Origin: Myxococcales bacterium | GTDB lineage: Bacteria; Myxococcota_A; Polyangia; Palsa-1104; JAEUJZ01 | NCBI GenBank assembly: GCA_016794365.1 | Contig: JAEUKB010000028.1 | Location: forward strand, 124,001 to 188,000 | DNA: 64,000 nucleotides | Direction: 5' to 3' | Shown here: one piece after another, positions 55,065 to 64,000 of the stretch | How positions within the stretch are numbered: the stretch's first letter is position 1 | Layout of the letters: each line of letters starts with the position of its first letter | Notes under the pieces: model-generated | The model's input: the letters and a program-made list of their open reading frames with translations, nothing else | What the model was told of the DNA's origin: nothing | Databases searched by the model: none | Position numbers and translations under genes: made by a program

Positions 55065-56264
55065 GTGGCGGGCCGAGGCAGACCGACGAACGATTCCCTT
55101 CTCGCCGCCCACGACACGAAAGCTCTCTCTTTCCAGAAGAGTCCGCTTTTGTTTTTCGAGATTCAGCAGGCGCTCCTGACGTGGTTTCGCTCGGGACATC
55201 GCGATCTGCCGTGGCGCAAAGAGCGTGATCCATACGCCATTTGGGTGTCAGAGATCATGCTTCAGCAGACCCGAACCGAGACGGTGAAGGGTTACTTTTC
55301 GCGCTTTATGGCTCGGTTTCCGACGGTGACAGCGCTGGCGCAAGCTCCGCTCGACGATGTGCTGTCGCACTGGAGCGGGCTTGGCTATTACTCGCGGGCG
55401 CGCAACCTTCACAAAGCTGCGCAGCAGGTTCAGTCGCTGCACGACGGACAGTTTCCTCACGATCCCGAAGCCATCGCCGCGCTGCCGGGCATTGGACCGT
55501 ACACAGCGGGCGCGATTCGATCGATTGCGCTCGGTCAGGCAGCGCCGATTCTCGACGGAAATGTCATTCGAGTGCTAAGCCGTCTGTTTTTACTTGACGA
55601 GCGGCCAGATTCGGCGGGTGGAAAGCGGCTGTATTGGTCTCTCGCGGAGTCGCTGCTGCCGAAGGCCACGCTGGACCAGCAGCCGAACGATCCCGGCGAT
55701 CTCAACCAAGCGCTGATGGAGCTGGGCGCCACCGTCTGTCTGCCTCGTCGTCCCGTCTGTCTGACCTGTCCGCTCGCGTCGCACTGCACGGTACGGAAGC
55801 ACGGCAATCCCGAATATTATCCGCCCGCCAAGCCGCAGAAGGTCAGTCCGACGGTGCGAATGGTGACGCTTTTGCTTCGTCAAGGCGAACAAGTGCTGCT
55901 GGTGCGTCGGCCCGAGCTGGGTCTGTGGGGCGGACTGTGGGAACCTCCGACGCTGGCGCTCGAATCAGATGAAGACGTTGCGACGGGACTTACGCGCCTG
56001 ACCGAGACGATCTTGGGCATCAAGCTTCCCGTCGAACAAGCGCAGCCGCTGCCGGAATTTGCGCACATCTTGACCCATCGCAACCTGCGCTTTTTTCCGT
56101 TTCTGCTGACGCTAAACCAGCTTCCAGCGCGCAAGCTCGACGGATATCAGGCGCAGCGCTTCATCGATCCCAGTGAGCCGCAGGCGCTCGGTCTGTCGGC
56201 CTGGGTTACGGCGCTGCTCGCTCGGCTGCCCGATCCCGTCGAGCAGCCCGTACCAACCGTCTGA
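55065..56264 (+). CDS. mutY: A/G-specific adenine DNA glycosylase MutY
   Basis: The protein has 399 residues. WVSEIMLQQTRTETV carries the catalytic Glu. LPGIGPYTAGAI is the helix-hairpin-helix, with Tyr in the position typical for MutY. ILDGNVIRVLSR carries the catalytic Asp. CLPRRPVCLTCPLASHC is the 4Fe-4S site (C-x6-C-x2-C-x5-C). The C-terminal NUDIX-like domain (TVRMVTLLLRQGEQVLLVRR) recognises 8-oxoG. It removes A opposite 8-oxoguanine. GTG at 55065 follows AGGA. Its end is 3 bp from the end of convergent argS. Confidence 0.96.
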   Translation: MAGRGRPTNDSLLAAHDTKALSFQKSPLLFFEIQQALLTWFRSGHRDLPWRKERDPYAIWVSEIMLQQTRTETVKGYFSRFMARFPTVTALAQAPLDDVLSHWSGLGYYSRARNLHKAAQQVQSLHDGQFPHDPEAIAALPGIGPYTAGAIRSIALGQAAPILDGNVIRVLSRLFLLDERPDSAGGKRLYWSLAESLLPKATLDQQPNDPGDLNQALMELGATVCLPRRPVCLTCPLASHCTVRKHGNPEYYPPAKPQKVSPTVRMVTLLLRQGEQVLLVRRPELGLWGGLWEPPTLALESDEDVATGLTRLTETILGIKLPVEQAQPLPEFAHILTHRNLRFFPFLLTLNQLPARKLDGYQAQRFIDPSEPQALGLSAWVTALLARLPDPVEQPVPTV

Positions 56265-56267
56265 CCG

Positions 56268-58097
56268 CTACATCCGCTCTGGCACCGCAATCCCAAGCAG
56301 CGACAGACCGTGACGCAGCGTCTGTGCGACCTGCGCAAGCAGCCACAGCCGCGACGCACGCGCCGTCGGTTCCGCCTTGAGCACGGGCACTTCGTTGTAG
56401 AAGTTGCTGACGACGCCAGCCAGATCGAACAGGTATTCGCACAGGTGATGCGGACGCGCCGTTCGAGCCACCGTCTCAACCGCCGCCGAAAAATCGAGCA
56501 GCCGTCGCACCAGCCGTCGCTCCGCAGGCTCGCTGATCGTCACCGCGTCGGCAGTTGCCATTCCTTCCGTCGCTGCTTTGCGGGCAATCGAGCGCAGCCG
56601 CGCATACGCATACTGCATATACGGCGCGGTGTTTCCTTCGAGGCTCAGCGCTTTCTCGATGTCGAAGTTGATGTCCTGCGAGCGATCTCTCGACAGATCG
56701 TTGTACTTGATCGCACCGATTCCGACGACGCGCGCCACTTCGGCCAGCTCTGCTTCCGACAGCTCGGCGTTCTTTTGCTTCGCCGCTGCGGCTGCATGCT
56801 CCGTCGCCATGTCCAAAAACTCATCCAAGAGCGGAACGTTGCCTTTTCGCGTCGATCCCGTCGCGTAGTTGCCGTCTTTGTCCTTGAAGCGCATCGATCC
56901 GAAGCTGATGTGTTCCAGCGAGCAGTCACAGCCCATCTTGCGTGCGACGAAGAACACCTGCTGAAAGTGTAGCTGCTGCGGAATTCCGACGACGTACAGG
57001 ACACGCTCGGGCTGATAGTCGCGCATGCGCTGCTCGATCGTCGCCAAGTCCGTCGTTCCATACAGAAACGAGCCGTCGGCTTTGCGAATCAGCAGCGGGG
57101 CTGGCGCGCCATCGACGTTACAGACCACAGCGCCTCGGCTCTGCTCGGCAATGCCTTTTTGTAGCAGCTCCTCGACGAGCGATGCGAGCCGGGGATGATA
57201 GTGACTTTCGCCGTAGACGGTATCGAACGTCACCCCGAGCCGCGCGTAGGTCTTGTCAAACTCCGCGAGCGACACCGTCACAAAGCGCTTCCACAGCCGT
57301 AGGTTTTCCTCGTCGCCTTGCTGAAGCTTGGCCAGCTCGGCACGCGCCGCAGCCAAGAGCGGTGTCACCTGCGCGCCCACATCGTCATCATCTTCATCGT
57401 CGGAAGCCTGCGCTGGACGCTGAAGTTTCAGCGAGTCCGCTTGCTGTTTTTCGTCGGTGACAAACTTTTGATACAGCCGCACCAGCTCGCCGATTGGATC
57501 ACGCGCAAACGCAGCTTCGTCGAGCCACAGTCGATACGCGACGATCAGCTTGCCAAACTGCGTGCCCCAGTCGCCCAGGTGATTGTCGGCAATGACGCGA
57601 TATCCGACGGCAGCAAATACTCGTCGCAGCGCATCCCCGATAATCGTCGAGCGAATGTGACCGATGTGCATCGGCTTGGCGATGTTCGGCGACGAGTAAT
57701 CGACGACCACGCACTTTCCGGCATGAAGCTGCTCGACGCCGTGGTGCGGATCGCGGGCAATCTGTCCGAGGCAGTGCGCCAAAAATCCGTCGGTCAGAAA
57801 CACATTGACGTAGCCGGGCCCAGCAATCTCGGCTTTGGCGACGACGGGATGATCGATTATCGACGACAACACAAGCTGCGCCAGATCACGCGGCTTCTGA
57901 CCGAGCGGCTTGGCAAGCTGAAGACAGGAATTGACCTGAAGATCGCCAAACTCGGGCTTCGAGGCGGGCAGGAGCGAAAGCTCCGTCGGAATGGCAGCGT
58001 GAGAAGGAAACTTGTCGGAGAGAGCTTGCGCGGCTCGGCGACCAAGCTCCGCACAGGCTGCCGAAAGAGACATCGGCATAACAGTCGAGCTAGACAT
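56268..58097 (-). CDS. argS: arginyl-tRNA synthetase
   Basis: The protein has 609 residues. The N-terminal Arg-tRNA domain is followed by YSSPNIAKPMHIGHIRST (HIGH motif), NHLGDWGTQFG, the tRNA/ATP motif GNYATGSTRKGN and a DALR anticodon-binding domain at the end (NFYNEVPVLKA). It charges tRNA(Arg). An acidic loop DDEDDDDVGAQV (about 232-243) interrupts the region after the HIGH domain. It follows the aminotransferase gene on the same strand with a 64-bp gap. Confidence 0.97.
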   Translation of the reverse strand: MSSSTVMPMSLSAACAELGRRAAQALSDKFPSHAAIPTELSLLPASKPEFGDLQVNSCLQLAKPLGQKPRDLAQLVLSSIIDHPVVAKAEIAGPGYVNVFLTDGFLAHCLGQIARDPHHGVEQLHAGKCVVVDYSSPNIAKPMHIGHIRSTIIGDALRRVFAAVGYRVIADNHLGDWGTQFGKLIVAYRLWLDEAAFARDPIGELVRLYQKFVTDEKQQADSLKLQRPAQASDDEDDDDVGAQVTPLLAAARAELAKLQQGDEENLRLWKRFVTVSLAEFDKTYARLGVTFDTVYGESHYHPRLASLVEELLQKGIAEQSRGAVVCNVDGAPAPLLIRKADGSFLYGTTDLATIEQRMRDYQPERVLYVVGIPQQLHFQQVFFVARKMGCDCSLEHISFGSMRFKDKDGNYATGSTRKGNVPLLDEFLDMATEHAAAAAKQKNAELSEAELAEVARVVGIGAIKYNDLSRDRSQDINFDIEKALSLEGNTAPYMQYAYARLRSIARKAATEGMATADAVTISEPAERRLVRRLLDFSAAVETVARTARPHHLCEYLFDLAGVVSNFYNEVPVLKAEPTARASRLWLLAQVAQTLRHGLSLLGIAVPERM

Positions 58098-58161
58098 GCG
58101 CGGAGCCTAGCAAATCGCCGCGTGAGCCGAAAGTTTTGTCACGGTCACAGCGACGACAGAA

Positions 58162-59313
58162 TCAGCACAGACGACGCAGCCGACAAGCCGCTTCCACAAG
58201 CGCATCGTCGGACTTGGCAAAACAGAAGCGCAGCATCGTTTCTCCGACGGGATCTTGATAGAAGCTGGTGCCTGAAATCGCGGCAATTCCAACCTCGTCG
58301 AGCAGCTTCATCGCAGCCTGTCGGGATGTCGCACAGCCCAGCTTTCGCACGTCGGCCAGCACGTAATACGCTCCGGCGGGCCAGTACGGATGAAGTCCAG
58401 CGTCTGTGAGCGCCGAACACAAGATGTCGCGCTTGCGCTGATACATCGCCGACAGCTCGTCGTAGTACGCGCGCGGCGTCTCCAGCATTCCCGTCAGAGA
58501 GCCCAGCTGAAGCGGCGTCGGAGCGCAGACGTAGAGCAGATCATGAGCAATCGCGATTCGGCTCGCAGCCTCGGCGGTGGTCGTCAGATAGCCAATGCGC
58601 CAGCCGGTGATCGAAAACGTCTTCGACAGCCCCGTCAGCGTCACACAGCGAGAGCGCATCTGCGGAAGCTGCTGAAGTGGCAAGTGACGCTTTCCGTCGA
58701 ACACGATGTGCTCGTAGATCTCGTCGCAGAATGCGATCAGGTTGTGGCTCTGACAGAAGTCAGCGAGCAGCTCACGCTCGGATTCCGACAGCACTTTTCC
58801 GCCGGGATTCGACGGCGTGCAGATCACGATCGCGCGCGTCTTGCTCGTCACAGCACGCTCGAGCGCTTGTCGGTCAATCTGCCACGTCGGTGGCACGAGC
58901 GGGACCAGCACCGGCACAAGCCCGAGCGACAGCACCGTGTTGAGGTGATAGCCATAGTACGGCTCAAACAAGATGATCTCGTCGCCCGGCTCACACAACG
59001 CCAGGATGCTCGCCGCGAAGCCGCCCGTCGCACCGCTCGTGATCACGACCTCGGACTGCGGATCGTAGGACACGCCGTACAGCGTCTCAACCTTGCGTGC
59101 AACGGCTTGGCGAAGCTCGGCGATGCCCATCGGATGCGCGTAGGTCGCGATGTGACCTTCGATGGCACGAATCGCTCCTCGCGCAACGGGCTCGGGCGTC
59201 GGCAAATCACAGACGCCTTGCCCCAGGTTGATTCCCCCTTTGGCCTGACACGCGATGGTCATCGCGCGAATGTCGGAAATTGCCAGCTTGGCGAGTCGAG
59301 AACCTATCCGCAT
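58162..59313 (-). CDS. PLP-dependent class I/II aminotransferase
   Basis: The protein has 383 residues. It is fold-type I: INLGQGVCDLPTP at the start, TSGATGGFAASI, CTPSNPGGKV, FCDEIYEHIVFDG, and GLSKTFSITGWRIGY with the PLP-binding Lys. A C-terminal Arg (MLRFCFA) binds the substrate carboxylate. It resembles the kynurenine/methionine/aspartate aminotransferase group (YbdL-like). The substrate is not certain. ATG at 59313 is 12 bp after the metallophosphatase stop, so it is likely the second gene of a three-gene minus-strand unit with argS. Confidence 0.92.
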   Translation of the reverse strand: MRIGSRLAKLAISDIRAMTIACQAKGGINLGQGVCDLPTPEPVARGAIRAIEGHIATYAHPMGIAELRQAVARKVETLYGVSYDPQSEVVITSGATGGFAASILALCEPGDEIILFEPYYGYHLNTVLSLGLVPVLVPLVPPTWQIDRQALERAVTSKTRAIVICTPSNPGGKVLSESERELLADFCQSHNLIAFCDEIYEHIVFDGKRHLPLQQLPQMRSRCVTLTGLSKTFSITGWRIGYLTTTAEAASRIAIAHDLLYVCAPTPLQLGSLTGMLETPRAYYDELSAMYQRKRDILCSALTDAGLHPYWPAGAYYVLADVRKLGCATSRQAAMKLLDEVGIAAISGTSFYQDPVGETMLRFCFAKSDDALVEAACRLRRLC

Positions 59314-59325
59314 CTTGCCAGTCTA

Positions 59326-60690
59326 TCACGACGAGCGCCGACGACCATAGCGCCATGCCACGACGATGACCGCACCAAACAGCAGCGCCACAGCAAGCTG
59401 CAAGCCGTGATGGCGAATCAAGTAGCGCAGATGGCCTCGGTGAAAGCGACTGGGTGGACCTTGCGCATCAGATGGAATGACTCCGACGGCGCTGCGATCG
59501 ATAGGGAGCGTCACACGATCAAACGGCAGCCCTTGCGGCGACTGAGCACGCACGGTAATGGCGACGCGATTCGCCTCGGGACGCAGCTCGATCATGACGT
59601 AGTGATGCACCGATTCGTAGCGCTGGAGCGCGGGCTCGTCGGGCTGACCACAGGGCGATCGATCGTAGAGCTTGGCACCGCCGCCGCCCGAGACAAAGTA
59701 CGGCACGCCATGACGCTCCAGCCGCTCGTAGGCGTGATCGTGTCCGGCGAGCACCGCGTCCACTTTGTGCTGCTCAAACAGCGTCATCCAGGCTCGCATG
59801 CTGCGCGCTTCCCCACAGTGCAGGCCCATCGACAGCGGCGGCTGATGCAGCACCACCAGACGCGCGCGCACCGACGGATCGTGGCTCGACTTCGTCAGCT
59901 CGTCTTGCAGAAACTGCGTCTGCTCGATGGAACCTGGCCGATTTCCGTCGAGAAAGATCAGCTGAAGAAACCCATAACGCACCGCGTAAAAGCGCTGTTC
60001 CGCTTGCGGAAGCAGCTTGCGAAAGAAGCTCCCGTCGCTGTCACCGATCAGCTCATGGTTACCGAGCGCCGGCAGATACAAAAGCTGCGACCACAGCGGC
60101 GCGTGCGTCTTGCTCAGCTCTTTCCAGTCTGCTTCGCTATCGCCTTGTCCGACGAGATCACCCGTTCCAATCACCAAGTCCGGCGACTCTGCCAGCACCG
60201 CTTGGACAATCGCTTTGGAGCTAACCGAGTCGTTGCTAGGACTCGCTTGCTCGTCGCCAAAAACCGCAAGCAGCAGCGGTCGCGTGTCCCCCACGGGCGG
60301 CGCGGTCGTCAGCTCTCCCGCCAGCGGCGAAAGCCCGTCGAGCAGAAGCTGATAGCGATATCTTCGTCCCGGCGAGAGCCCGTCGATGCGTAGCGTATGC
60401 CAAGTTGCTGCATCACTCTCGACGGTTCGCAGCGCAGGCTGTGACGGAGCACGCCGAACCGCAGCATCATCTACCGTGAGCGTCGCTCTGCGCGCTTTTT
60501 TATCGACAACACCGACGTGAATCGCAAACGAACTCGACGACAGCTCGCTCAGCAGCGGACCCCACAGCTCGATCGGCTGGCTCACGTCGGGATGATCTGG
60601 ATCGCCGTGCGCCCACGCTGGCAGCCCGAGCATTCCGTCGAGAAGCAGCCACAGCGACATCACCCACACTGTACGGATTGCACACCACAT
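59326..60690 (-). CDS. secreted, membrane-tethered metallophosphatase (purple acid phosphatase-like)
   Basis: The protein has 454 residues. The signal peptide is [19 protein letters not shown] fibronectin-like N-terminal domain (about 40-140, [20 protein letters not shown]) is followed by the calcineurin-like phosphoesterase core: [32 protein letters not shown] and [10 protein letters not shown], which bind two metals. A C-terminal helix ([17 protein letters not shown]) with RRR after it anchors the protein. The first motif lacks the usual GD.G form but keeps the Asp. Its substrate is unknown. ATG at 60690 gives the signal peptide and leaves 55 bp to divergent murC. Confidence 0.87.
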   Translation of the reverse strand: MWCAIRTVWVMSLWLLLDGMLGLPAWAHGDPDHPDVSQPIELWGPLLSELSSSSFAIHVGVVDKKARRATLTVDDAAVRRAPSQPALRTVESDAATWHTLRIDGLSPGRRYRYQLLLDGLSPLAGELTTAPPVGDTRPLLLAVFGDEQASPSNDSVSSKAIVQAVLAESPDLVIGTGDLVGQGDSEADWKELSKTHAPLWSQLLYLPALGNHELIGDSDGSFFRKLLPQAEQRFYAVRYGFLQLIFLDGNRPGSIEQTQFLQDELTKSSHDPSVRARLVVLHQPPLSMGLHCGEARSMRAWMTLFEQHKVDAVLAGHDHAYERLERHGVPYFVSGGGGAKLYDRSPCGQPDEPALQRYESVHHYVMIELRPEANRVAITVRAQSPQGLPFDRVTLPIDRSAVGVIPSDAQGPPSRFHRGHLRYLIRHHGLQLAVALLFGAVIVVAWRYGRRRSS

Positions 60691-60745
60691 CTGCTGCACT
60701 GTAGCGCGCTTTGCCCGGTGGCCGATTGTGGTAGCTTTTCCCACC

Positions 60746-62161
60746 ATGACGCTCTTTACCCGCAGAGGGCTTTCGACCCGCGCTCACTTCGTCGGTGTTG
60801 GCGGCATCGGCATGTCCGGCATCGCGGAGATTTTGCTCGGCTTAGGCTGTCGCGTCTCTGGCAGCGATCGCAAGCTGTCCGACGTCACGGATCGACTTCG
60901 CAGCCTGGGCGCGGAAGTTCGCGAAGGTCACACCGATCGAAACCTCGATCTTCTCGACGGAGAGCTTGATGTCGTGGTGATCTCGAGCGCGGTCCGTTCC
61001 GACAATCCCGAAGTCCTGGCTGCACATGCGCGTGGAATTCCCGTCGTCCGTCGCGCGGAAATGCTGGCCGAGCTGATGCGTCTGCGCTACGGCATCGCGA
61101 TCGCGGGCTCGCACGGGAAGACCACCACATCGTCGCTGATTGCGATGCTGCTGCATCACGCAGGACTCGATCCGACGGCAGTGATTGGCGGAAAGCTGCC
61201 TGCGCTGGGAAGCAATGCCCGGCTTGGACGATCGGAATATCTCGTCGCAGAAGCCGATGAATCCGACGGTTCGTTTCTGCACCTGATGCCGACGATCGCG
61301 GTGGTGACCAACATCGATCCAGAGCATCTCGATCATTACGGTGACTTCGATCGGCTGCTCGCGGCGTTCCGAGACTTCGTCGATAAAGTGCCGTTTTACG
61401 GACGCGCGGTGCTGTGCCAAGACCATCCGACGGTGCGCGCGATGCTTCCGTCGATCAGCAAAAAGGTCATCACGTATGGACTGACGCTCGGGGCCAGCTA
61501 TCGTGCCGAGGAGCTGATGTTTTCCGGGCTCAGCAGTCGCTTCATCGCGCTCAGCCACGGTGAACGGCTTGGTCCCGTCGAGATTCCGATGCCCGGTGCG
61601 CATAACGTCCAAAATGCACTCGCCGCGCTCGCGGTGTCGGAGTTTTTGGGCATTCCGTTTGTGACGTTTCAAGAAGCGATGCGCAGCTTCGGTGGAGTCG
61701 GACGACGCTTCACCGTCAAAGGTCGTGCTGTTCGCGACGGAGACGAGATCATGGTCGTCGATGACTACGGACATCATCCCGCTGAAGTTCGCGCCACGCT
61801 CGCGGGAGCCCGCACTGGCTTTCCCGGTCGAAGGCTCGTCGTGGCGTTTCAGCCGCATCGCTACACCCGAACCCGCGATCTGCTCGATGAGTTCGCGCGC
61901 GCGTTCGACGATGCCGACGTGGTGGTGCTTGCCGATATCTACGGTGCTGGAGAGACGCCGATTGCCGACGTGACCAGTCAGGTGCTGGCGCAGCGCATTC
62001 GTGCCCACGGACATCCATCGGTTCGTTACGTCGGAGAGCGAGCCAACGTCGCACCCGAGCTGGGCGATCTGGTGCTGCCCGGCGACATCGTGGTGACGCT
62101 CGGCGCAGGCGATATTTCCCACAGTGGACCCGAGCTTCTGTCGCTGCTCGGTGCGCGTTAG
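60746..62161 (+). CDS. murC: UDP-N-acetylmuramate-L-alanine ligase
   Basis: The protein has 471 residues. [15 protein letters not shown] binds the UDP sugar. [15 protein letters not shown] is the ATP site. [22 protein letters not shown] and [16 protein letters not shown] are MurC signatures. It adds L-Ala to UDP-MurNAc in peptidoglycan synthesis. Other mur genes are absent here, so it is outside a dcw cluster. ATG at 60746 is favoured; GTG at 60728 would add six residues. Confidence 0.97.
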   Translation: MTLFTRRGLSTRAHFVGVGGIGMSGIAEILLGLGCRVSGSDRKLSDVTDRLRSLGAEVREGHTDRNLDLLDGELDVVVISSAVRSDNPEVLAAHARGIPVVRRAEMLAELMRLRYGIAIAGSHGKTTTSSLIAMLLHHAGLDPTAVIGGKLPALGSNARLGRSEYLVAEADESDGSFLHLMPTIAVVTNIDPEHLDHYGDFDRLLAAFRDFVDKVPFYGRAVLCQDHPTVRAMLPSISKKVITYGLTLGASYRAEELMFSGLSSRFIALSHGERLGPVEIPMPGAHNVQNALAALAVSEFLGIPFVTFQEAMRSFGGVGRRFTVKGRAVRDGDEIMVVDDYGHHPAEVRATLAGARTGFPGRRLVVAFQPHRYTRTRDLLDEFARAFDDADVVVLADIYGAGETPIADVTSQVLAQRIRAHGHPSVRYVGERANVAPELGDLVLPGDIVVTLGAGDISHSGPELLSLLGAR

Positions 62162-62203
62162 CGTGCAAACCCACCACATTCCACCGTCGAGAGTGCTGCG
62201 CGC

Positions 62204-63112
62204 ATGAACGAAACCCGAACCGGAAAGCTATTTGTCGTCGGAACACCGATTGGCAACATGGAAGACATCACCCTGCGGGCGCTGCGTGTGCTGGCTTCCG
62301 TCGAGATCATCTGTGCCGAAGACACGCGCTCGGTGCAGCACCTGCTGACGCATCATCAAGTGCGCGCCGGAACGTCGCCAGCTCGCATCTTGAGCTTCTT
62401 TTCGGGCAACGAAGCGACGCGCACCGACGAAGTGATTGCCCTGTTGCGTGACGGTCATGACATTGCGCTCGTGTCAGAAGCGGGCATGCCGGGCATCTCG
62501 GATCCGGGTCAGCGACTTGTCTCGGCGGCGCAAGCGTCACGCATTCGCGTCGAGGTGATTCCCGGTCCAAGTGCCGTGCTGCATGCGCTGGTTGCGTCGG
62601 GACTGCCGAGTGAGCGCTTCTTGTTTCTGGGCTTTCCGCCGCGCAGCGAGGGACAGCGACTTCAGCTATTTGGATCGCTTCGTCACGAACCGGGCACGCT
62701 GATCTTCTACGAATCGCCAGAGCGAGTGGCACAGACGGTGGCGGACCTGGCGACGGCGCTCGGAACGGATCGTCCAGCGATGGTCGCGCGCGAGCTGACC
62801 AAGCTGTTTGAAGAACATCGTCGAGGAACACTCGGTGAGCTGGCAGTCAGTCTGACGGTGCAGCCGCCGCGCGGTGAGATCACGCTGGTGGTGCAAGGTG
62901 CCGACGAAAGCGCACTTCAGCCGACGACCGAGACGCTGAACGTGGAACAGGAAATCCGTCGTCGCCTACATAGCGGAGAGAGCGCCAAAGACATCGCGAC
63001 CGCCCTGACGGTGATCTTGGGACAGCCCAGACGGAAGCTCTATCAGCTTGCGCTCCATCTGAAGGAAACCAGCGACGGAGCTACGTCTCTGGATGATGTT
63101 CCGGCTGGTTGA
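62204..63112 (+). CDS. rsmI: 16S rRNA 2'-O-ribose C1402 methyltransferase
   Basis: The protein has 302 residues. VVGTPIGNMEDITLRAL, CAEDTRSVQHLL, VSEAGMPGISDPG, VIPGPSAVLHALVASGL and FYESPERVAQT are the RsmI tetrapyrrole-methylase motifs. It methylates C1402 in the decoding centre with SAM. The C-terminus is extended by a helix rich in Ala/Leu. Its last 32 bases overlap the 3' end of the convergent PilZ gene. Confidence 0.95.
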   Translation: MNETRTGKLFVVGTPIGNMEDITLRALRVLASVEIICAEDTRSVQHLLTHHQVRAGTSPARILSFFSGNEATRTDEVIALLRDGHDIALVSEAGMPGISDPGQRLVSAAQASRIRVEVIPGPSAVLHALVASGLPSERFLFLGFPPRSEGQRLQLFGSLRHEPGTLIFYESPERVAQTVADLATALGTDRPAMVARELTKLFEEHRRGTLGELAVSLTVQPPRGEITLVVQGADESALQPTTETLNVEQEIRRRLHSGESAKDIATALTVILGQPRRKLYQLALHLKETSDGATSLDDVPAG

Positions 63113-63521
63113 GAAAGCGCAGAAGAAGCTGCTCTTGCTCGGGTGACACCGACGCAAACGACACGCCGGTCATTCGGTAGTCACGGTTGCGACCCTGCGC
63201 TTCGTCAAATGCCACCAGGCACGGAAGCTCCAGCAGCTCGTCGCTGCCGGGCAGCTCAAAGGACAAACGCAGCTCGGTTCCCGGCGACAGCAGCTCTTCG
63301 GATGGCTCACAGCGACGCCAAATGCGCATTCCACCGAGTCCCAGATCCGACGACTGTGCGAGCGCGACACCGAACAGTGGCTCTTTTCCGACGATTTGCT
63401 GACGAACCGCAACGCGCAGCGGCAAGCGAGAGTGACTGCGACGATCCAACCGAACGCGCCGACGCTCGCTCACCGCAGTGGGCAACGAGACAGGCGCATC
63501 AGGCAGTTGTAGCGGTTCCAT
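63081..63521 (-). CDS. PilZ-domain protein
   Basis: The protein has 146 residues. RRVRLDRRSHSRLPLRVAV supplies the RxxxR c-di-GMP motif and SSDLGLGGMRIW the [D/N]xSxxG-like motif (here DLGLGG). A single PilZ domain covers most of the protein. The second motif is imperfect because Ser is Leu, so binding is uncertain. ATG at 63521 gives the compact form. Its 3' end overlaps convergent rsmI by 32 bp. Confidence 0.8.
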   Translation of the reverse strand: MEPLQLPDAPVSLPTAVSERRRVRLDRRSHSRLPLRVAVRQQIVGKEPLFGVALAQSSDLGLGGMRIWRRCEPSEELLSPGTELRLSFELPGSDELLELPCLVAFDEAQGRNRDYRMTGVSFASVSPEQEQLLLRFLNQPEHHPET

Positions 63522-63572
63522 GTGGGCAATGTAGGAGAGTGAAGCCAAAAATCAAGCATCTCGCGATGCTTA

Positions 63573-63659
63573 TGGTGCCCGAGGCGGGAATCGAACCCAC
63601 ACGCCAGTGACGGCTAAGGATTTTAAGTCCTCTGCGTTTACCTATTTCGCCACTCGGGC
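63573..63659 (-). tRNA. tRNA-Leu (anticodon UAA)
   Basis: A complete class II tRNA with encoded CCA. The acceptor stem GCCCGAG pairs with CTCGGGC. The anticodon loop CTTAAAA gives UAA (reads UUA, Leu). A long variable arm (GCC...GGC) and a T-arm with TTCGATT are present. The discriminator base is A, as expected for leucine. Confidence 0.95.
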
Positions 63660-63800
63660 CCACGGAGCTTGCGCGGCAAATAGATAACAAATTTTTGGAC
63701 TCTTTCGCGCACGGTTTAGTGTGATGAGCGCTTCGCCTGCGCCGCTCTGGGCTCGCAGCGTCGAAGCATCGACTGAACTTACGACAAGCGCAGGATGGGC

Positions 63801-64000
63801 ATGGGCGAAGCAATCGCAGCAGTCTGTTTTGATTTGGATGGCACGCTGGTGGACAGCGAAGGCGAAGCGGCAGACGCGTTCGAGCTGGCGATGGAACCAC
63901 TTGGCCGACGGCTGTCAGCCACAGAGCGCGACTTTGTGGTCGGTCATGGCTTTGGCGAAATCTATGCGTGCATCAAGTCCGGTGGCGGCCTGCCGTGGTC
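63801..64000 (+). CDS. HAD-family hydrolase, start only (cut by the window edge)
   Basis: At least 66 residues are present. VCFDLDGTLVDSEGEAADAF is the HAD motif I, with nucleophile Asp and DxDGT. The sequence resembles beta-phosphoglucomutase-like or phosphoglycolate phosphatase-like HADs (cap type C1 by the helices that follow). CAGGA five bases before ATG 63801 favours this start; ATG at 63795 is in frame upstream. The rest is outside the window. Confidence 0.8.
   Translation, partial: MGEAIAAVCFDLDGTLVDSEGEAADAFELAMEPLGRRLSATERDFVVGHGFGEIYACIKSGGGLPW

Noticed and set aside
60842..62179. 445-codon open frame antisense to murC
   Set aside because: murC is unambiguous; the antisense product is His/Arg-rich and low in sense.

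Overview
The window is a dense, moderately GC-rich bacterial chromosome segment that most resembles Myxococcota (the former deltaproteobacterial myxobacteria). This assignment is an inference from: a secreted metalloprotease ending in a Cys / membrane helix / Arg-cluster tail of the MYXO-CTERM type; many lipoproteins and Cys-rich 'CxxxxxCxxG' secreted proteins; two sigma-54 enhancer-binding proteins, one of them FHA-GAF-AAA; thrombospondin-type-3 plus VWA lipoproteins; and a histone-H1-like Lys/Ala/Pro protein. No integrase, transposase, phage gene or CRISPR array was seen, so this looks like core chromosome with lineage-specific surface genes.

Layout. 0.2-9.2 kb (minus): a secreted HEAT-repeat protein followed by a giant membrane-anchored alpha-2-macroglobulin with an intact CTEQ thioester. 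9.2-12.8 kb (plus): yajC-secD-secF. 12.9-16.0 kb (minus): an AAA ATPase with degenerate catalytic residues, a family-2 glycosyltransferase and a WecB-type UDP-GlcNAc 2-epimerase. 16.1-21.0 kb (plus): a TIG lipoprotein, gatC-gatA-gatB and mtnA. 21.0-26.8 kb (plus): a zinc-ribbon protein, an NtrB/NtrC-like pair whose regulator has GAFTDA instead of GAFTGA, and an overlapping ABC1/UbiB-family kinase. 26.8-34.6 kb (plus): a small secreted protein, an unusual deoxyribosyltransferase-like/NUDIX fusion, an SDR, a lipoprotein overlapping an FHA-GAF-sigma54 activator, a pentein-fold protein without its catalytic Cys, and a DUF4331 family split over two secreted proteins. 34.6-37.0 kb: a YHS-containing Cu+ P1B-ATPase.

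37.0-45.9 kb is a surface/secretome block: a small Cys-rich lipoprotein, a five-repeat six-cysteine lipoprotein with polyproline linkers, a TSP3/VWA lipoprotein with a structured leader, then convergent genes for a ceramidase-like lipoprotein and a matrixin-type metalloprotease. 45.9-54.6 kb holds RNA and stress functions: a TRAM/FeS rRNA uracil methyltransferase, the H1-like protein, a TPR protein, a double-CDGSH protein, a Cu/Zn SOD lipoprotein, the primary sigma factor rpoD and RNase R with a long Lys-rich tail. A 10-unit, 14-bp tandem array begins inside the 3' end of the SOD gene and fills the gap to rpoD. 54.7-63.5 kb: queF, mutY (plus); argS, an aminotransferase and a metallophosphatase (minus); murC, rsmI (plus); a PilZ protein (minus). 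63.6 kb to the edge: tRNA-Leu(UAA) and the start of a HAD hydrolase.

The most interesting items are the 14-bp array, the split DUF4331 pair, the Cys-less pentein, the deoxyribosyltransferase-NUDIX fusion, the six-Cys/polyproline lipoprotein and the multi-hairpin leader of the VWA gene. I did not find a clear-cut new defence or mobile system; the nearest candidates are the NUDIX fusion and the degenerate AAA ATPase. Start codons are chosen from ribosome-binding sites, family alignments recalled from memory and gene spacing; no database search was run.
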